Origin: Pseudomonadota bacterium
GTDB taxonomy: Bacteria > Pseudomonadota > Gammaproteobacteria > Xanthomonadales > Rhodanobacteraceae
NCBI GenBank assembly: GCA_021787175.1
Contig: JAJYMF010000388.1
Location: 1-6,971, forward strand
Direction of reading: 5' to 3'
Length of the DNA stretch: 6,971 nucleotides
The notes under the pieces: generated by a model
The model's input: the letters and a program-made list of their open reading frames with translations, nothing else
What the model was told of the DNA's origin: nothing
Database searches by the model: none
Shown here: piece after piece, positions 1-6,971 of the stretch
Layout: each line of letters opens with the position of its first letter
Position numbering within the stretch: position 1 is the first letter of the stretch
Translations under genes and position numbers: made by a program

Positions 1-434
1 CGCGCGGCGTCGACGCTCTCGCAACCGCTGGAGCGATGCCGGTAGAACGCCGTTCCGCCCTTCTCCTCGCGGCCGAGAAAGTGCAGCAGGGCCAGCCGCC
101 CGGGTTCGAGGCCGTCGACGTGCGGCAGGCGCTGGATCGGCGCCAGCGCCGAGGGCGGCGTCGTCACCAGCGAGTACCAGGTTTCGAGGACGTGGCCGGA
201 TGTGATGCCGAATACCTCGGCGATGATCGCGTCCAGTCCGTCGAGGAATCGGTGCACGAGTGCGGGCGGCACCGGCGCGCGGATCCCCGGATAGTAGGCG
301 CCCCGCGGGCCGTAGTCGTGGCGGCAGGCATCGTCGATCAGCGCCTGCGGATCGGGGACGAAGTTCGCGATCACGACGACCGGCTGGTTCTCGCGACCGC
401 AGCGGGTCACCTCGATGATGCGCCCGGGTGTCAT
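1..434 (-). CDS. DUF6445-like protein, possible 2OG-Fe(II) oxygenase relative (3' partial)
   Basis: An open frame starts at ATG 434-432, ten nucleotides after the mltB stop, and runs off the window edge; 144 codons are visible with no stop. The protein begins MTPGRIIEVTRCG. The layout is VVIANFVPDPQALIDDA (20-36), YYPGIRAPVPPALV (47-60), a helical stretch to VFGI (74-77), WYSLVTTPP (86-94), IQRLPHVDG (100-108) and LALLHFLG...GGTAFYRHR (114-134). From memory this order matches DUF6445, a family of unknown function common in xanthomonads and Caulobacter relatives, often near TonB-dependent receptors or tryptophan-halogenase-like genes. The His105-x-Asp107 pair, followed by a strand and a GGTAFY motif, resembles the metal-binding half of Fe(II)/2-oxoglutarate hydroxylases; the second His would lie outside the window. 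It uses CTC, ACA, GTA and GGA codons somewhat more than the neighbours. No Shine-Dalgarno is evident, so it may be co-transcribed with mltB. The enzyme activity is inference. Confidence 0.72.
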   Translation of the reverse strand, partial: MTPGRIIEVTRCGRENQPVVVIANFVPDPQALIDDACRHDYGPRGAYYPGIRAPVPPALVHRFLDGLDAIIAEVFGITSGHVLETWYSLVTTPPSALAPIQRLPHVDGLEPGRLALLHFLGREEKGGTAFYRHRSSGCESVDAA

Positions 435-444
435 GCGCGGCGCG

Positions 445-1602
445 TCACGGCTTGCGGCCCGGCGCGGGTGCCGGGGCCCCTGGATCGGCCGCTTCATTCG
501 TGTCGCCTGCGACATCCGCCGACTGCGCGGCGATGGCGTCGGCCAGCTCGCTGACCGCCAGCGCATACAGCGGGCTGGTGTTGTAGCGGGTCAGCACATA
601 GAAATCGGGAAACACGAAACGCCATTCGGGGCCGTCGGCGCCCTGCAGGCTGAGCAATGCCGCCGGCAGCGCCGGATCCACGCGCGTCGCCGGTGCGTAA
701 CCCAGCGCCTCGAACGCCTGCAGCGGCTGCACGGGCGGCTTGCCGGCCCAGACCATTGCGGCCGGCGGCGGCGCGGCGCTGGCAGCCGGCCATGCCGGCG
801 CGCTGACCGGCTGACCGGCCTGCCAGCCGTGCGCGGCGAGATAGTTCGCGGTGCTGGCGAGGATGTCCGGCAGCGAATCCCACAGATCGACGCGGCCGTC
901 GCCGTCGGCATCCACGCCGTAGCGCGCGAGACTCGAGGGCATGAACTGGCACCAGCCCATCGCGCCGGCATAGGAGCCGCGCAGTTCCTGGACCGGTGCC
1001 GGCAGGCGGTCGGCCGGCAGGGTCAGCAACGCCGCCAGCTCCTTCTGGAAAAAGGCCGCGCGCGGGGGGTAGTGGAAACCCAGCGTGACCAGCGCATCGA
1101 GCACGCGGTAGCGACCGGTGATCCGCCCGTAGCGGGTCTCGACCCCCAGCAGCGCGACCAGGATCGTCGGCGGCACGCCGTAGCGCGTGGCGGTGGCGTC
1201 GATCCGTTCGCGATGCTCGCGGTAGAAGGCCACGCCGGCCTCGATGCGCTGCGCATTGACGAAGATCGGCCGATAGTCGCGCCACGGCCGGGCCTCGGCC
1301 GGCCGCGCCATCGCGGCGAGAATCGAGGGCTGCACCGTGGCCTGCTGCAGCAGCGCGGTCACCCGCTGCGCGTCCAGCCCGGGATGCGCGGCGACCAGCG
1401 CGCGCACGAAGGCCGCCTCGTCCGGTGCCGCGGCGGGTGCCGCGGCGGGTGCCGCGGCCGATGTCGACGGCGCGACGGACGGCGTCGCCGATGCGGCAGC
1501 GGAGGACGGCGGCGCAGACGCGGGACGCGGCGGCACCCCGGCGCAGCCGGCCAGGGCCAGCAGCAAGGCGGTCGGGAGGATCAGGCGCAGGCGTGACGAC
1601 AT
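445..1602 (-). CDS. mltB: Membrane-bound lytic murein transglycosylase B (lipoprotein)
   Basis: Glycoside hydrolase family 103 lytic transglycosylase. It cleaves the glycan bond between N-acetylmuramic acid and N-acetylglucosamine and leaves a 1,6-anhydro end, acting in the periplasm from the outer membrane. The 385 residues begin with a lipoprotein signal, with lipobox LAGC and acylated Cys20. An Ala/Pro/Ser linker (21-60) follows, then the catalytic region (about 61-357). Glu155 in GVETRYG matches the catalytic Glu162 of E. coli MltB. Other family motifs are GSYAGAMGWCQFMPSS (209-224), the calcium-loop-like DADGDGRVDLWD (231-242), NYLAAHGW (253-260) and FPDFYVLTRYN (331-341). An Ala/Pro-rich tail ends the protein. 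The ATG at 1602 places the signal peptide correctly; an in-frame ATG at 1680 would add 26 residues ahead of it. No clear Shine-Dalgarno is visible. The position after mrdA-rodA matches the arrangement in Pseudomonas and xanthomonads, as I recall it. Confidence 0.96.
   Translation of the reverse strand: MSSRLRLILPTALLLALAGCAGVPPRPASAPPSSAAASATPSVAPSTSAAAPAAAPAAAPDEAAFVRALVAAHPGLDAQRVTALLQQATVQPSILAAMARPAEARPWRDYRPIFVNAQRIEAGVAFYREHRERIDATATRYGVPPTILVALLGVETRYGRITGRYRVLDALVTLGFHYPPRAAFFQKELAALLTLPADRLPAPVQELRGSYAGAMGWCQFMPSSLARYGVDADGDGRVDLWDSLPDILASTANYLAAHGWQAGQPVSAPAWPAASAAPPPAAMVWAGKPPVQPLQAFEALGYAPATRVDPALPAALLSLQGADGPEWRFVFPDFYVLTRYNTSPLYALAVSELADAIAAQSADVAGDTNEAADPGAPAPAPGRKP
1424..1459 (-). 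repeat. Three tandem 12-bp repeats inside mltB
   Basis: On the plus strand the unit GGTGCCGCGGCG occurs three times in a row (1424-1435, 1436-1447, 1448-1459), the last copy differing only in its final base. The unit length is a multiple of three, so copy changes keep the frame. Read on the minus strand it encodes the AAAP repeats of the MltB linker (about residues 49-60), between the lipid anchor and the catalytic domain. It probably arose by slippage and may vary in copy number among strains. Confidence 0.85.
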
Positions 1603-1647
1603 GGTCGGGCGCAGAGAACACGGACGCCGCGGCCGGCGGCGCGCGGC

Positions 1648-1676
1648 AGCGTAGCACGCGGCCGGCGCCCTGAAAG
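1648..1676 (-). promoter_or_regulatory. Candidate sigma-70-type promoter of mltB
   Basis: In the only longer gap of the cluster the minus strand reads CTTTCA (1676-1671, three of six matches to the -35 consensus). A 17-nt spacer leads to TACGCT (1653-1648, three of six to the -10), which is preceded by TGC, an extended -10 element. Transcription would start near 1641 and leave a leader of about 40 nt before the mltB ATG at 1602. Spacing is ideal but both boxes are weak, so this is a candidate only. It would give mltB expression partly independent of the mre genes. Confidence 0.3.
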
Positions 1677-1708
1677 CCATCGCCGCGGGCAGATCGATGC
1701 GCTAGCTC

Positions 1709-2830
1709 TCAGTCGCGGGAATCGACCAGCTTGCGATGCGCGTGGATCGACATCAGCACGCCGAAACCGGTCAGCAGGCTGACCGCCGAAGTGCCGCCGT
1801 AGCTGACCAGCGGCAGCGGCACGCCGACCACCGGCAGGATGCCGGTGATCATGCCGCCGTTGACCATCACGTAGACGAAGAAGCTCATCGCCAGCGCGCC
1901 GCCCAGCAGGCGCGAATAGGTGTCGCGCGCGTTGACCGCGATCCACAGGCAGCGGCCGATGATGAAGGCATACAGCGCGACCAGCAGGGTCACGCCGATC
2001 AGACCGAACTCCTCGGCGAACACGGCGAAGATGAAATCGGTGGTGTGCTCGGGCAGGAACTCCAGCCGTGACTGCGTGCCCTGATGCCAACCTTTCCCGA
2101 ACCAGCCGCCGGAGCCGACCGCGATCTCCGACTGGATGATGTGCCAGCCGGTGCCCAGCGGGTCCGACTCGGGGTTGAGAAAGGTCAGCACGCGCTCGCG
2201 CTGGTACTGGTGCATGAAATGCCAGGCTACCGGCAGCGCGCCCGCCAGGGCGCCGAGCAGCATGCCGATGCGCCACCACGCCAGCCCGGACAGGAACAGC
2301 GCGAACACGCCGGCCGCAGCCACCAGCAGGGCGGTGCCGAGATCGGGTTGCTCCGCGATCAGCACCGCCGGCACGGCGATCAGCAGACCGACCACGGCCA
2401 GGTCGCGCCAGCGCGGCGGCAGCGGCCGCTGCGCCAGATACCAGGCCGCCATCATCGGCATGGTCAGCTTGAGCAGCTCGGAGGGCTGGAAGCGCAGCAC
2501 GCCGAGATTGAGCCAGCGGTGCGCGCCGCGGCCCTCGCCCAACACCGCCACCACCAGCAGCAGCAGGGTGCTGATCGCATACAGCCACGGCGTCAGGCTG
2601 CGCAGCCGCACCGGCGGCACCCGCGACACCGCCAGCAGCAGCAGTGCGCCGAGCACGAAGCGCACGGCCTGCGCCGCGATCACGCGCATGTCCAGGTCGG
2701 CGGCGCTGGTCAGCGTCAGCAGGCCGACGCCGGCCAGCAGCAGCAGCGCCAGCGCCAGCGGCAGATCCAGCCGCGGCCGCACGATCAGACGCAGCAACGC
2801 ATGCCGCAGGCGGGCCAGGGTGGCGTTCAT
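1709..2830 (-). CDS. rodA: Peptidoglycan glycosyltransferase RodA (SEDS family)
   Basis: Polytopic inner-membrane enzyme that polymerises lipid II into glycan strands and pairs with PBP2 for side-wall synthesis. The 373 residues are close to E. coli RodA (370). About ten membrane segments are evident. SEDS motifs include RGAHRWLNLG (101-110), FQPSELLKL (114-122), EQPDLGTAL (160-168) and the loop EHTTDFIFAVFAEEFGLIG (261-279). Asp265 in that loop corresponds to the catalytic aspartate of RodA (E. coli Asp262, from memory). The family signature GVPLPLVSYGGTS is at 336-348. It starts at ATG 2830, overlapping the mrdA stop by four bases (ATGA), and has a good GGAGG upstream. The presence of PBP2 directly in front separates it from FtsW. 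The frame ends at TGA 1711-1709, and a 106-nt gap follows before mltB. Confidence 0.98.
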   Translation of the reverse strand: MNATLARLRHALLRLIVRPRLDLPLALALLLLAGVGLLTLTSAADLDMRVIAAQAVRFVLGALLLLAVSRVPPVRLRSLTPWLYAISTLLLLVVAVLGEGRGAHRWLNLGVLRFQPSELLKLTMPMMAAWYLAQRPLPPRWRDLAVVGLLIAVPAVLIAEQPDLGTALLVAAAGVFALFLSGLAWWRIGMLLGALAGALPVAWHFMHQYQRERVLTFLNPESDPLGTGWHIIQSEIAVGSGGWFGKGWHQGTQSRLEFLPEHTTDFIFAVFAEEFGLIGVTLLVALYAFIIGRCLWIAVNARDTYSRLLGGALAMSFFVYVMVNGGMITGILPVVGVPLPLVSYGGTSAVSLLTGFGVLMSIHAHRKLVDSRD

Positions 2831-4713
2831 CCGGGCGGGGCCTCCGTCAGCGGCGTGTCGGGCAGGCCGCGTTCGCGCGCCCAGGCGTCGAGGATCTTGC
2901 GCGCGATCGGCGCCGCGGCGCTGCCGCCCCAGGCGCCGTGCTCGAGCACCACCACCACGGCGATGCGCGGGTCCTCGGCCGGGGTGAAGCACTCGAACAG
3001 CGCGCGGTGCCGCTCGGCCAGCTGCTCGTTGGTCAGGTGGGTGTCGTAGGCCGAGGTCGTGCGCGAATAGCGCTCGGCGGTGCCGGTCTTGCCGGCGATC
3101 GGATACGGAAAACCCTGCCCCAGGCCGCGCTCGGTGCCCTTCTCGCCGTTGACCACGCCCAGCATGCCCTGCACCACCGTGTCCCAGTCGGGCGCGCGGG
3201 TGACGAGGCTGGGTGCCGCGGCGGCGGGCGGCGTCGGCACCCGCGGCGCGCCCATGCCGGATTGCTCGGCCAGCAGCAGGCGCGGCGCATGCGCCACGCC
3301 GTGATCGGCCAGCGTCGCCAGTGCGTGCGCCAGCTGCAGCGGCGTCACCACCCAGTAGCCCTGGCCGATGCCGGCGATCACCGTCTCGCCGAGGTACCAG
3401 GGCTCGTGGAAGGTGGCGCGCTTCCAGGCCGGCGACGGCAGCACGCCGGAAGCCTCGGCCGGCAGATCGATGCCGGTGGGCCGGCCGAAGCCGAACTTTC
3501 CCATCCACGCCGCCAGGCGGTTGATGCCCATGTCCAGCGCCAGCCTGTAGAAATACGTGTTCACCGACTGCTCGATCGCCTGCACCATGGCGACGCGACC
3601 GACGCCGCCGCGCTGGTCGTCGCGATAGCCGCGCTTCTGCCCGGGAATGTAGAACTCGCCGGTCGAGTCGACCGTATCCTGCGGCGTGCGCAGGCCCAGC
3701 TCCAGCCCGCCGAGGGCCAGGAACGGCTTGACCGTCGAGCCCGGCGGATACAGCCCGCGCAGCGCGCGGTTGAGCAGCGGCTTGTCGGGGTCGTCCAGCA
3801 GCGCGCGGTAGTCGGCGTCGCTGATGCCGCTGACGAACAGGTTGGGGTCGTAGCTGGGCACGCTGATCAGCGCCAGCACCTGGCCGTTGCGCGGATCGAT
3901 CGCCACCGCGGCACCTGGGCGTCCGGCGAAGGCCGCCTCGCCGGCCTTCTGCAGGCGCGCGTCGATGCTGAGGTAAAGATTGCGCCCCGGCGTCGGCGGC
4001 ACGCGTTCGAGCACGCGCAGCGGCCGCTGGTCGACGTTGACCTCGACCAGCTCGTAGCCGGGCTTGCCGTGCAGCAGATTCTCGTACTGGCGCTCGATGC
4101 CGCTCTTGCCGATCTGCAGCGTGCCGGCGTAGAGCTCGGGATCGAGCCGGGCCTGCTCACTCTCGTCGATGCGGCCGACATAGCCGAGCACGTGCGCGAA
4201 CAGCTTGCCCTGCGGGTAGTTGCGCATCAGGTAGGGCACCACCGCCACGCCGGGAAAGCGCCACTGGTTGACCGCGAAGCGCGCGATCTCGTCGTCCGAC
4301 AGTTTCAGCCGCAGCGGCACGCTCTGGAACGGGCGATGCTGGGCCAGCTCGTCGCGGAAGCGGCGCAGGTCCTCCGCCGACAGCGGCACCACCTGCGCCA
4401 GCTGCTGCAGCATGGCCTGCATGTGCGGCACGCGTTCGGGCACCACCTCCAGCCGGTAGGCGGGCACGTTGTCGGCCAGCAGCACGCCGTTGCGGTCGTA
4501 GATCAGTCCGCGCGGCGGCGGCAGATAGACCAGACGGATGCGGTTGGCATTGGCGCGGGTGACGAACTCCTCATGCTGCACGACCTGCAGCCAGACGAAG
4601 CGCGTCAGCAGCCCGGCCAGCGCCAGCAGGATCAGCGCGTAGCCGGTCCAGGCGCGCGCGCGGAAGCCGGCGTGCTCGCGGCGCGGATCCTTGAGCGCGG
4701 ACCGGCGCAGCAT
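2827..4713 (-). CDS. mrdA: Penicillin-binding protein 2, elongation-specific transpeptidase
   Basis: Class B penicillin-binding protein that cross-links peptidoglycan during side-wall growth as the partner of RodA. It is 628 residues (E. coli PBP2 is about 633). It has a cytoplasmic N-terminus with one membrane anchor (about 23-45) and then the pedestal domain, with PRGLIYDRNGVLLADN (67-82) and IGKSGIERQYENLLHGKPGY (201-220). The C-terminal transpeptidase domain has the catalytic motif STVK (Ser326, Lys329), SVN (383-385) and KTG (542-544). The ATG at 4713 gives the correct PBP2 N-terminus. The frame stays open upstream to 4908, but that extension overlaps mreD and encodes low-complexity Arg/Ala residues. 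No Shine-Dalgarno is evident; the TGATG junction suggests coupling to mreD. The second motif is SVN, and the Cys and His zinc ligands I recall from Acinetobacter PBP2 appear absent. A Pro/Ala-rich stretch at 491-503 is a likely surface insertion. Confidence 0.98.
   Translation of the reverse strand: MLRRSALKDPRREHAGFRARAWTGYALILLALAGLLTRFVWLQVVQHEEFVTRANANRIRLVYLPPPRGLIYDRNGVLLADNVPAYRLEVVPERVPHMQAMLQQLAQVVPLSAEDLRRFRDELAQHRPFQSVPLRLKLSDDEIARFAVNQWRFPGVAVVPYLMRNYPQGKLFAHVLGYVGRIDESEQARLDPELYAGTLQIGKSGIERQYENLLHGKPGYELVEVNVDQRPLRVLERVPPTPGRNLYLSIDARLQKAGEAAFAGRPGAAVAIDPRNGQVLALISVPSYDPNLFVSGISDADYRALLDDPDKPLLNRALRGLYPPGSTVKPFLALGGLELGLRTPQDTVDSTGEFYIPGQKRGYRDDQRGGVGRVAMVQAIEQSVNTYFYRLALDMGINRLAAWMGKFGFGRPTGIDLPAEASGVLPSPAWKRATFHEPWYLGETVIAGIGQGYWVVTPLQLAHALATLADHGVAHAPRLLLAEQSGMGAPRVPTPPAAAAPSLVTRAPDWDTVVQGMLGVVNGEKGTERGLGQGFPYPIAGKTGTAERYSRTTSAYDTHLTNEQLAERHRALFECFTPAEDPRIAVVVVLEHGAWGGSAAAPIARKILDAWARERGLPDTPLTEAPPG
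2841..2845 (-). promoter_or_regulatory. Ribosome binding site of rodA
   Basis: GGAGG lies ten nucleotides upstream of the rodA ATG at 2830, inside the last codons of mrdA. It is the only strong Shine-Dalgarno match seen in front of any gene in the window, and it supports the rodA start at 2830 rather than any position in the open frame further upstream. It suggests RodA can be initiated independently as well as by coupling through the ATGA overlap. Confidence 0.6.
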
Positions 4714-5204
4714 CAGCCGTCGCGCACGCGCAGCCGCGCGCGCAGGTCGTCGAGCAGCAAAAACACGAACGGCCACAGCAGCGCGCCGGCGAACGGCGCC
4801 AGCCAGTAAGCCGCGGGCGGCCAGGGATCGCCGGCGAACAGGCGCACCGCCAGCAGCAGCACGCGGTCGTTGAGCAGCAGCGCCAGCACCGCCAGCGCCT
4901 GCTGCCACATCGGAAAGAAGCGCAGGCGCGAACGGAAGCGCAGCGCCAGGAACACCAGCACGGTCAGCCGCAGCGCCTGCTCGCCGAGCAGCGCGCCGTC
5001 GAACACATCGGCACCCAGCCCGACGACGAACGCGAGGCCGATGCTGACGTGCTCGGGTGCCTCCAGCGTCCAGTACAGCAGCACCAGCGCCGGCCAGTAG
5101 GGCTTCAGCGGCAGCAGCGCGACCGGCAGCGGCACCAGCATCAGCAGCAGCGCCAGCAGCAGGCTGCCCCAGAACAGTGCGCGACGCGCACGCAGGCGGT
5201 TCAC
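4713..5204 (-). CDS. mreD: Rod shape-determining protein MreD
   Basis: Small integral inner-membrane protein that works with MreC in the elongation complex. The 163-residue length is usual for MreD. The protein is strongly hydrophobic, with about five to six membrane segments (roughly 12-32, 36-47, 53-72, 75-90, 101-121 and 133-151). It carries the family-like stretch KPYWPALVLLYWTLE (34-48) and GLGADVFDGALLGEQAL (62-78). Translation probably starts at GTG 5204-5202, which overlaps the mreC stop as GTGA, so it is likely coupled to mreC; no strong Shine-Dalgarno precedes it. Its TGA stop shares one base with the mrdA ATG (TGATG). The call rests on position between mreC and mrdA, topology and these motifs. 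MreD is poorly conserved in sequence, but the context leaves little doubt. Confidence 0.95.
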   Translation of the reverse strand: MNRLRARRALFWGSLLLALLLMLVPLPVALLPLKPYWPALVLLYWTLEAPEHVSIGLAFVVGLGADVFDGALLGEQALRLTVLVFLALRFRSRLRFFPMWQQALAVLALLLNDRVLLLAVRLFAGDPWPPAAYWLAPFAGALLWPFVFLLLDDLRARLRVRDG

Positions 5205-6148
5205 GGCGCCGCCCCGGCGCTGCGCGAGGCGGCGGGCGCCGCGGCGGCCGGCTTCAGGCTGGCGGGCGGGCCCGACGCGGGCGCCGGTGCCGGCGGCCCG
5301 ACCGGATCGGCCAGATCGCGCAGCAGCAGCACCTCACCGACGCGGCCGAGATCGGCCGCCGGCCGCGCCCAGGCGCGCGCGTACATGCCCGAGCGGTCCG
5401 GTCGCACCGCGGTCACCGTGCCGACCGGGAAACCGGCCGGGAAACGGCCGCCCAGCCCCGAGCTGAGCAACTGGTCGCCGACGCGCAGGTCGGCCGAGAT
5501 CGGCACGTTCGGCAGCTCCAGGCGATCCCCCGCGGCACTGCCGTCGGCGATGGCGCGCAGGCCGGTGCGCGCCACCGTCACCGGAATCGCATGACTGGGG
5601 TCGGTGATCAGCAGCACCACCGACGTGTCGGGCAGCGCCTCGACGACTTGGCCGACGATGCCGCGGGCGTCGATCACCGCCTGCCCCGGCCGCACGCCCT
5701 GGCGCCGGCCGGCGTTGAGCACGATGCGGTGGCGGAACGGATCGAGGTCGATGTCGATCACCCGCGCCAGCTGCGCGTTCATGCCCAGCGTGCGCTGCAC
5801 GTCCAGCAGCCGCTTCAGGCGCTGGTTCTGCTGATCGACCGCGGCCATGCGGTTGAGCCGCGCGTTGGCGATCAGCAGCGCCTCGCGCAGGCGGCGGTTG
5901 TCCTCGATCAGGCGGCTGCGGTCGGCGAACGCGGTGCGCGCGGCCTCGACGCCGGCGCTGGGCAGGCCGGCCAGCCGGTAGACCGGCTCGATCACCAACG
6001 CCGAGGCGTAGCGCGCCTGCTGCAGCCAGCCGTTGCGGTGATCGAGCACCATCAGCACCGCGGCCAGCGCGATGTACATCAGCAGGCGCAGCGTGCCCGC
6101 CGGTGAATCCGAAAACAGCGATGTGGAGCCGTCGCGGGAGAGCACCAT
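5201..6148 (-). CDS. mreC: Rod shape-determining protein MreC
   Basis: Bitopic inner-membrane protein whose periplasmic domain binds PBP2 and helps activate the RodA-PBP2 pair. The 315 residues show a short cytoplasmic N-terminus and one membrane segment (about 20-37). A charged, heptad-like coiled coil (about 68-117) follows, then the MreC beta-barrel region (about 124-275), with recognisable stretches VVLLITDPSHAIPV (177-190) and GDQLLSSGLGGRFPAGFPVG (224-243). The last 33 residues are an Ala/Pro-rich tail of the kind common in GC-rich lineages. It is somewhat shorter than E. coli MreC (about 367). The ATG at 6148 was chosen because no in-frame start lies between it and the end of mreB. There is no good ribosome binding site, and a hairpin occupies that place. 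Its stop TGA overlaps the GTG start of mreD by four bases. Confidence 0.96.
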   Translation of the reverse strand: MVLSRDGSTSLFSDSPAGTLRLLMYIALAAVLMVLDHRNGWLQQARYASALVIEPVYRLAGLPSAGVEAARTAFADRSRLIEDNRRLREALLIANARLNRMAAVDQQNQRLKRLLDVQRTLGMNAQLARVIDIDLDPFRHRIVLNAGRRQGVRPGQAVIDARGIVGQVVEALPDTSVVLLITDPSHAIPVTVARTGLRAIADGSAAGDRLELPNVPISADLRVGDQLLSSGLGGRFPAGFPVGTVTAVRPDRSGMYARAWARPAADLGRVGEVLLLRDLADPVGPPAPAPASGPPASLKPAAAAPAASRSAGAAP

Positions 6149-6156
6149 CAGGCCGC

Positions 6157-6177
6157 ACCGGCAGGATGCCCGCCGGC
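6157..6177 (-). promoter_or_regulatory. Hairpin in the mreB-mreC spacer, just upstream of the mreC start
   Basis: On the minus strand the arms GCCGGCGGG (6177-6169) and CCTGCCGGT (6165-6157) can pair as nine base pairs, two of them G-U, around a three-base CAT loop. The structure ends eight nucleotides before the mreC ATG, where a Shine-Dalgarno sequence would be expected; I see no clear one in the spacer. No T-run follows, so it is not a standard intrinsic terminator. It could restrain mreC translation or stabilise or process the mRNA, letting MreB be made in excess over MreC. In such GC-rich DNA a hairpin of this size can also arise by chance, so function is inference. Confidence 0.35.
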
Positions 6178-6185
6178 CCTCGCGC

Positions 6186-6971
<786 letters not shown>

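Noticed and set aside
1624..1670. Terminator made of the GC-rich palindromes after rodA
   Set aside because: The CCGGCC/GCCGGC palindromes are short and overlap as near-direct repeats. No T-run follows on the transcribed strand.
1603..1680. Alternative mltB start at 1680
   Set aside because: It would place 26 Arg/Ala-rich residues before a complete lipoprotein signal peptide. The start at 1602 gives a textbook signal with its lipobox at residues 17-20.
1581..2588. 335-codon minus-strand frame within rodA and other same-strand alternative frames (494-1657, 5334-6158, 6148-6894)
   Set aside because: They overlap rodA, mltB, mreC and mreB in a different frame and consist of Arg/Ala/Gly/Pro-rich low-complexity sequence without motifs.
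2831..3508. Upstream extension of rodA by 226 codons
   Set aside because: The extra part overlaps mrdA in another frame and has no domain. The ATG at 2830 has GGAGG at good spacing and gives normal RodA length.
2644..4809. 721-codon plus-strand open frame opposite mrdA, and similar long plus-strand frames (415-1596, 2084-3049, 5057-6106)
   Set aside because: The predicted proteins are dominated by Arg, Gln, His, Ala and Gly with no recognisable domain. They lie exactly antisense to well-identified conserved genes. This is the usual shadow effect of strong codon bias in GC-rich DNA.
4714..4908. Upstream extension of mrdA by 65 codons
   Set aside because: It overlaps mreD and encodes low-complexity residues. 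The start at 4713 gives the normal PBP2 N-terminus and length.

Overview
The window is a GC-rich stretch (about 70% G+C by eye, not computed). Every supported gene lies on the minus strand and is tightly packed, so transcription runs from the high-coordinate end to the low-coordinate end. The gene content and order, mreB-mreC-mreD-mrdA-rodA-mltB, form the cell-elongation (rod-shape) cluster of Gram-negative bacteria. The GC richness, protein sequences and gene order suggest a gammaproteobacterium, most likely of the Xanthomonadales/Lysobacterales type. That placement is from memory of family sequences, not from a database search.

Layout in transcription order. The window opens inside mreB (5' part missing, 261 codons visible). 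A 37-nt spacer holding a small GC-rich hairpin leads to mreC. From there mreC, mreD, mrdA (PBP2) and rodA are fused by start/stop overlaps (GTGA, TGATG, ATGA), so the four reading frames are probably translationally coupled. A 106-nt gap with a weak promoter candidate separates rodA from mltB, a lipoprotein lytic transglycosylase. Ten nucleotides after mltB a further gene starts and runs off the low-coordinate edge. It resembles the DUF6445 family and carries an HxD motif and surrounding pattern reminiscent of Fe(II)/2-oxoglutarate oxygenases.

The genes work together as follows. MreB filaments under the inner membrane, with MreC and MreD, position and activate the RodA glycosyltransferase and PBP2 transpeptidase pair that inserts new peptidoglycan into the side wall. 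MltB, anchored to the outer membrane, cleaves glycan strands and so couples wall opening to insertion. The role of the last gene in this setting is unknown.

I see no mobile element, CRISPR array, RNA gene or convincing intrinsic terminator, and no stretch over 300 bases without a gene. Most of the window is a well-known conserved operon. The points worth a second look are the DUF6445-like gene behind mltB, the hairpin in front of mreC, the active-site variant of PBP2, and small features of mltB.
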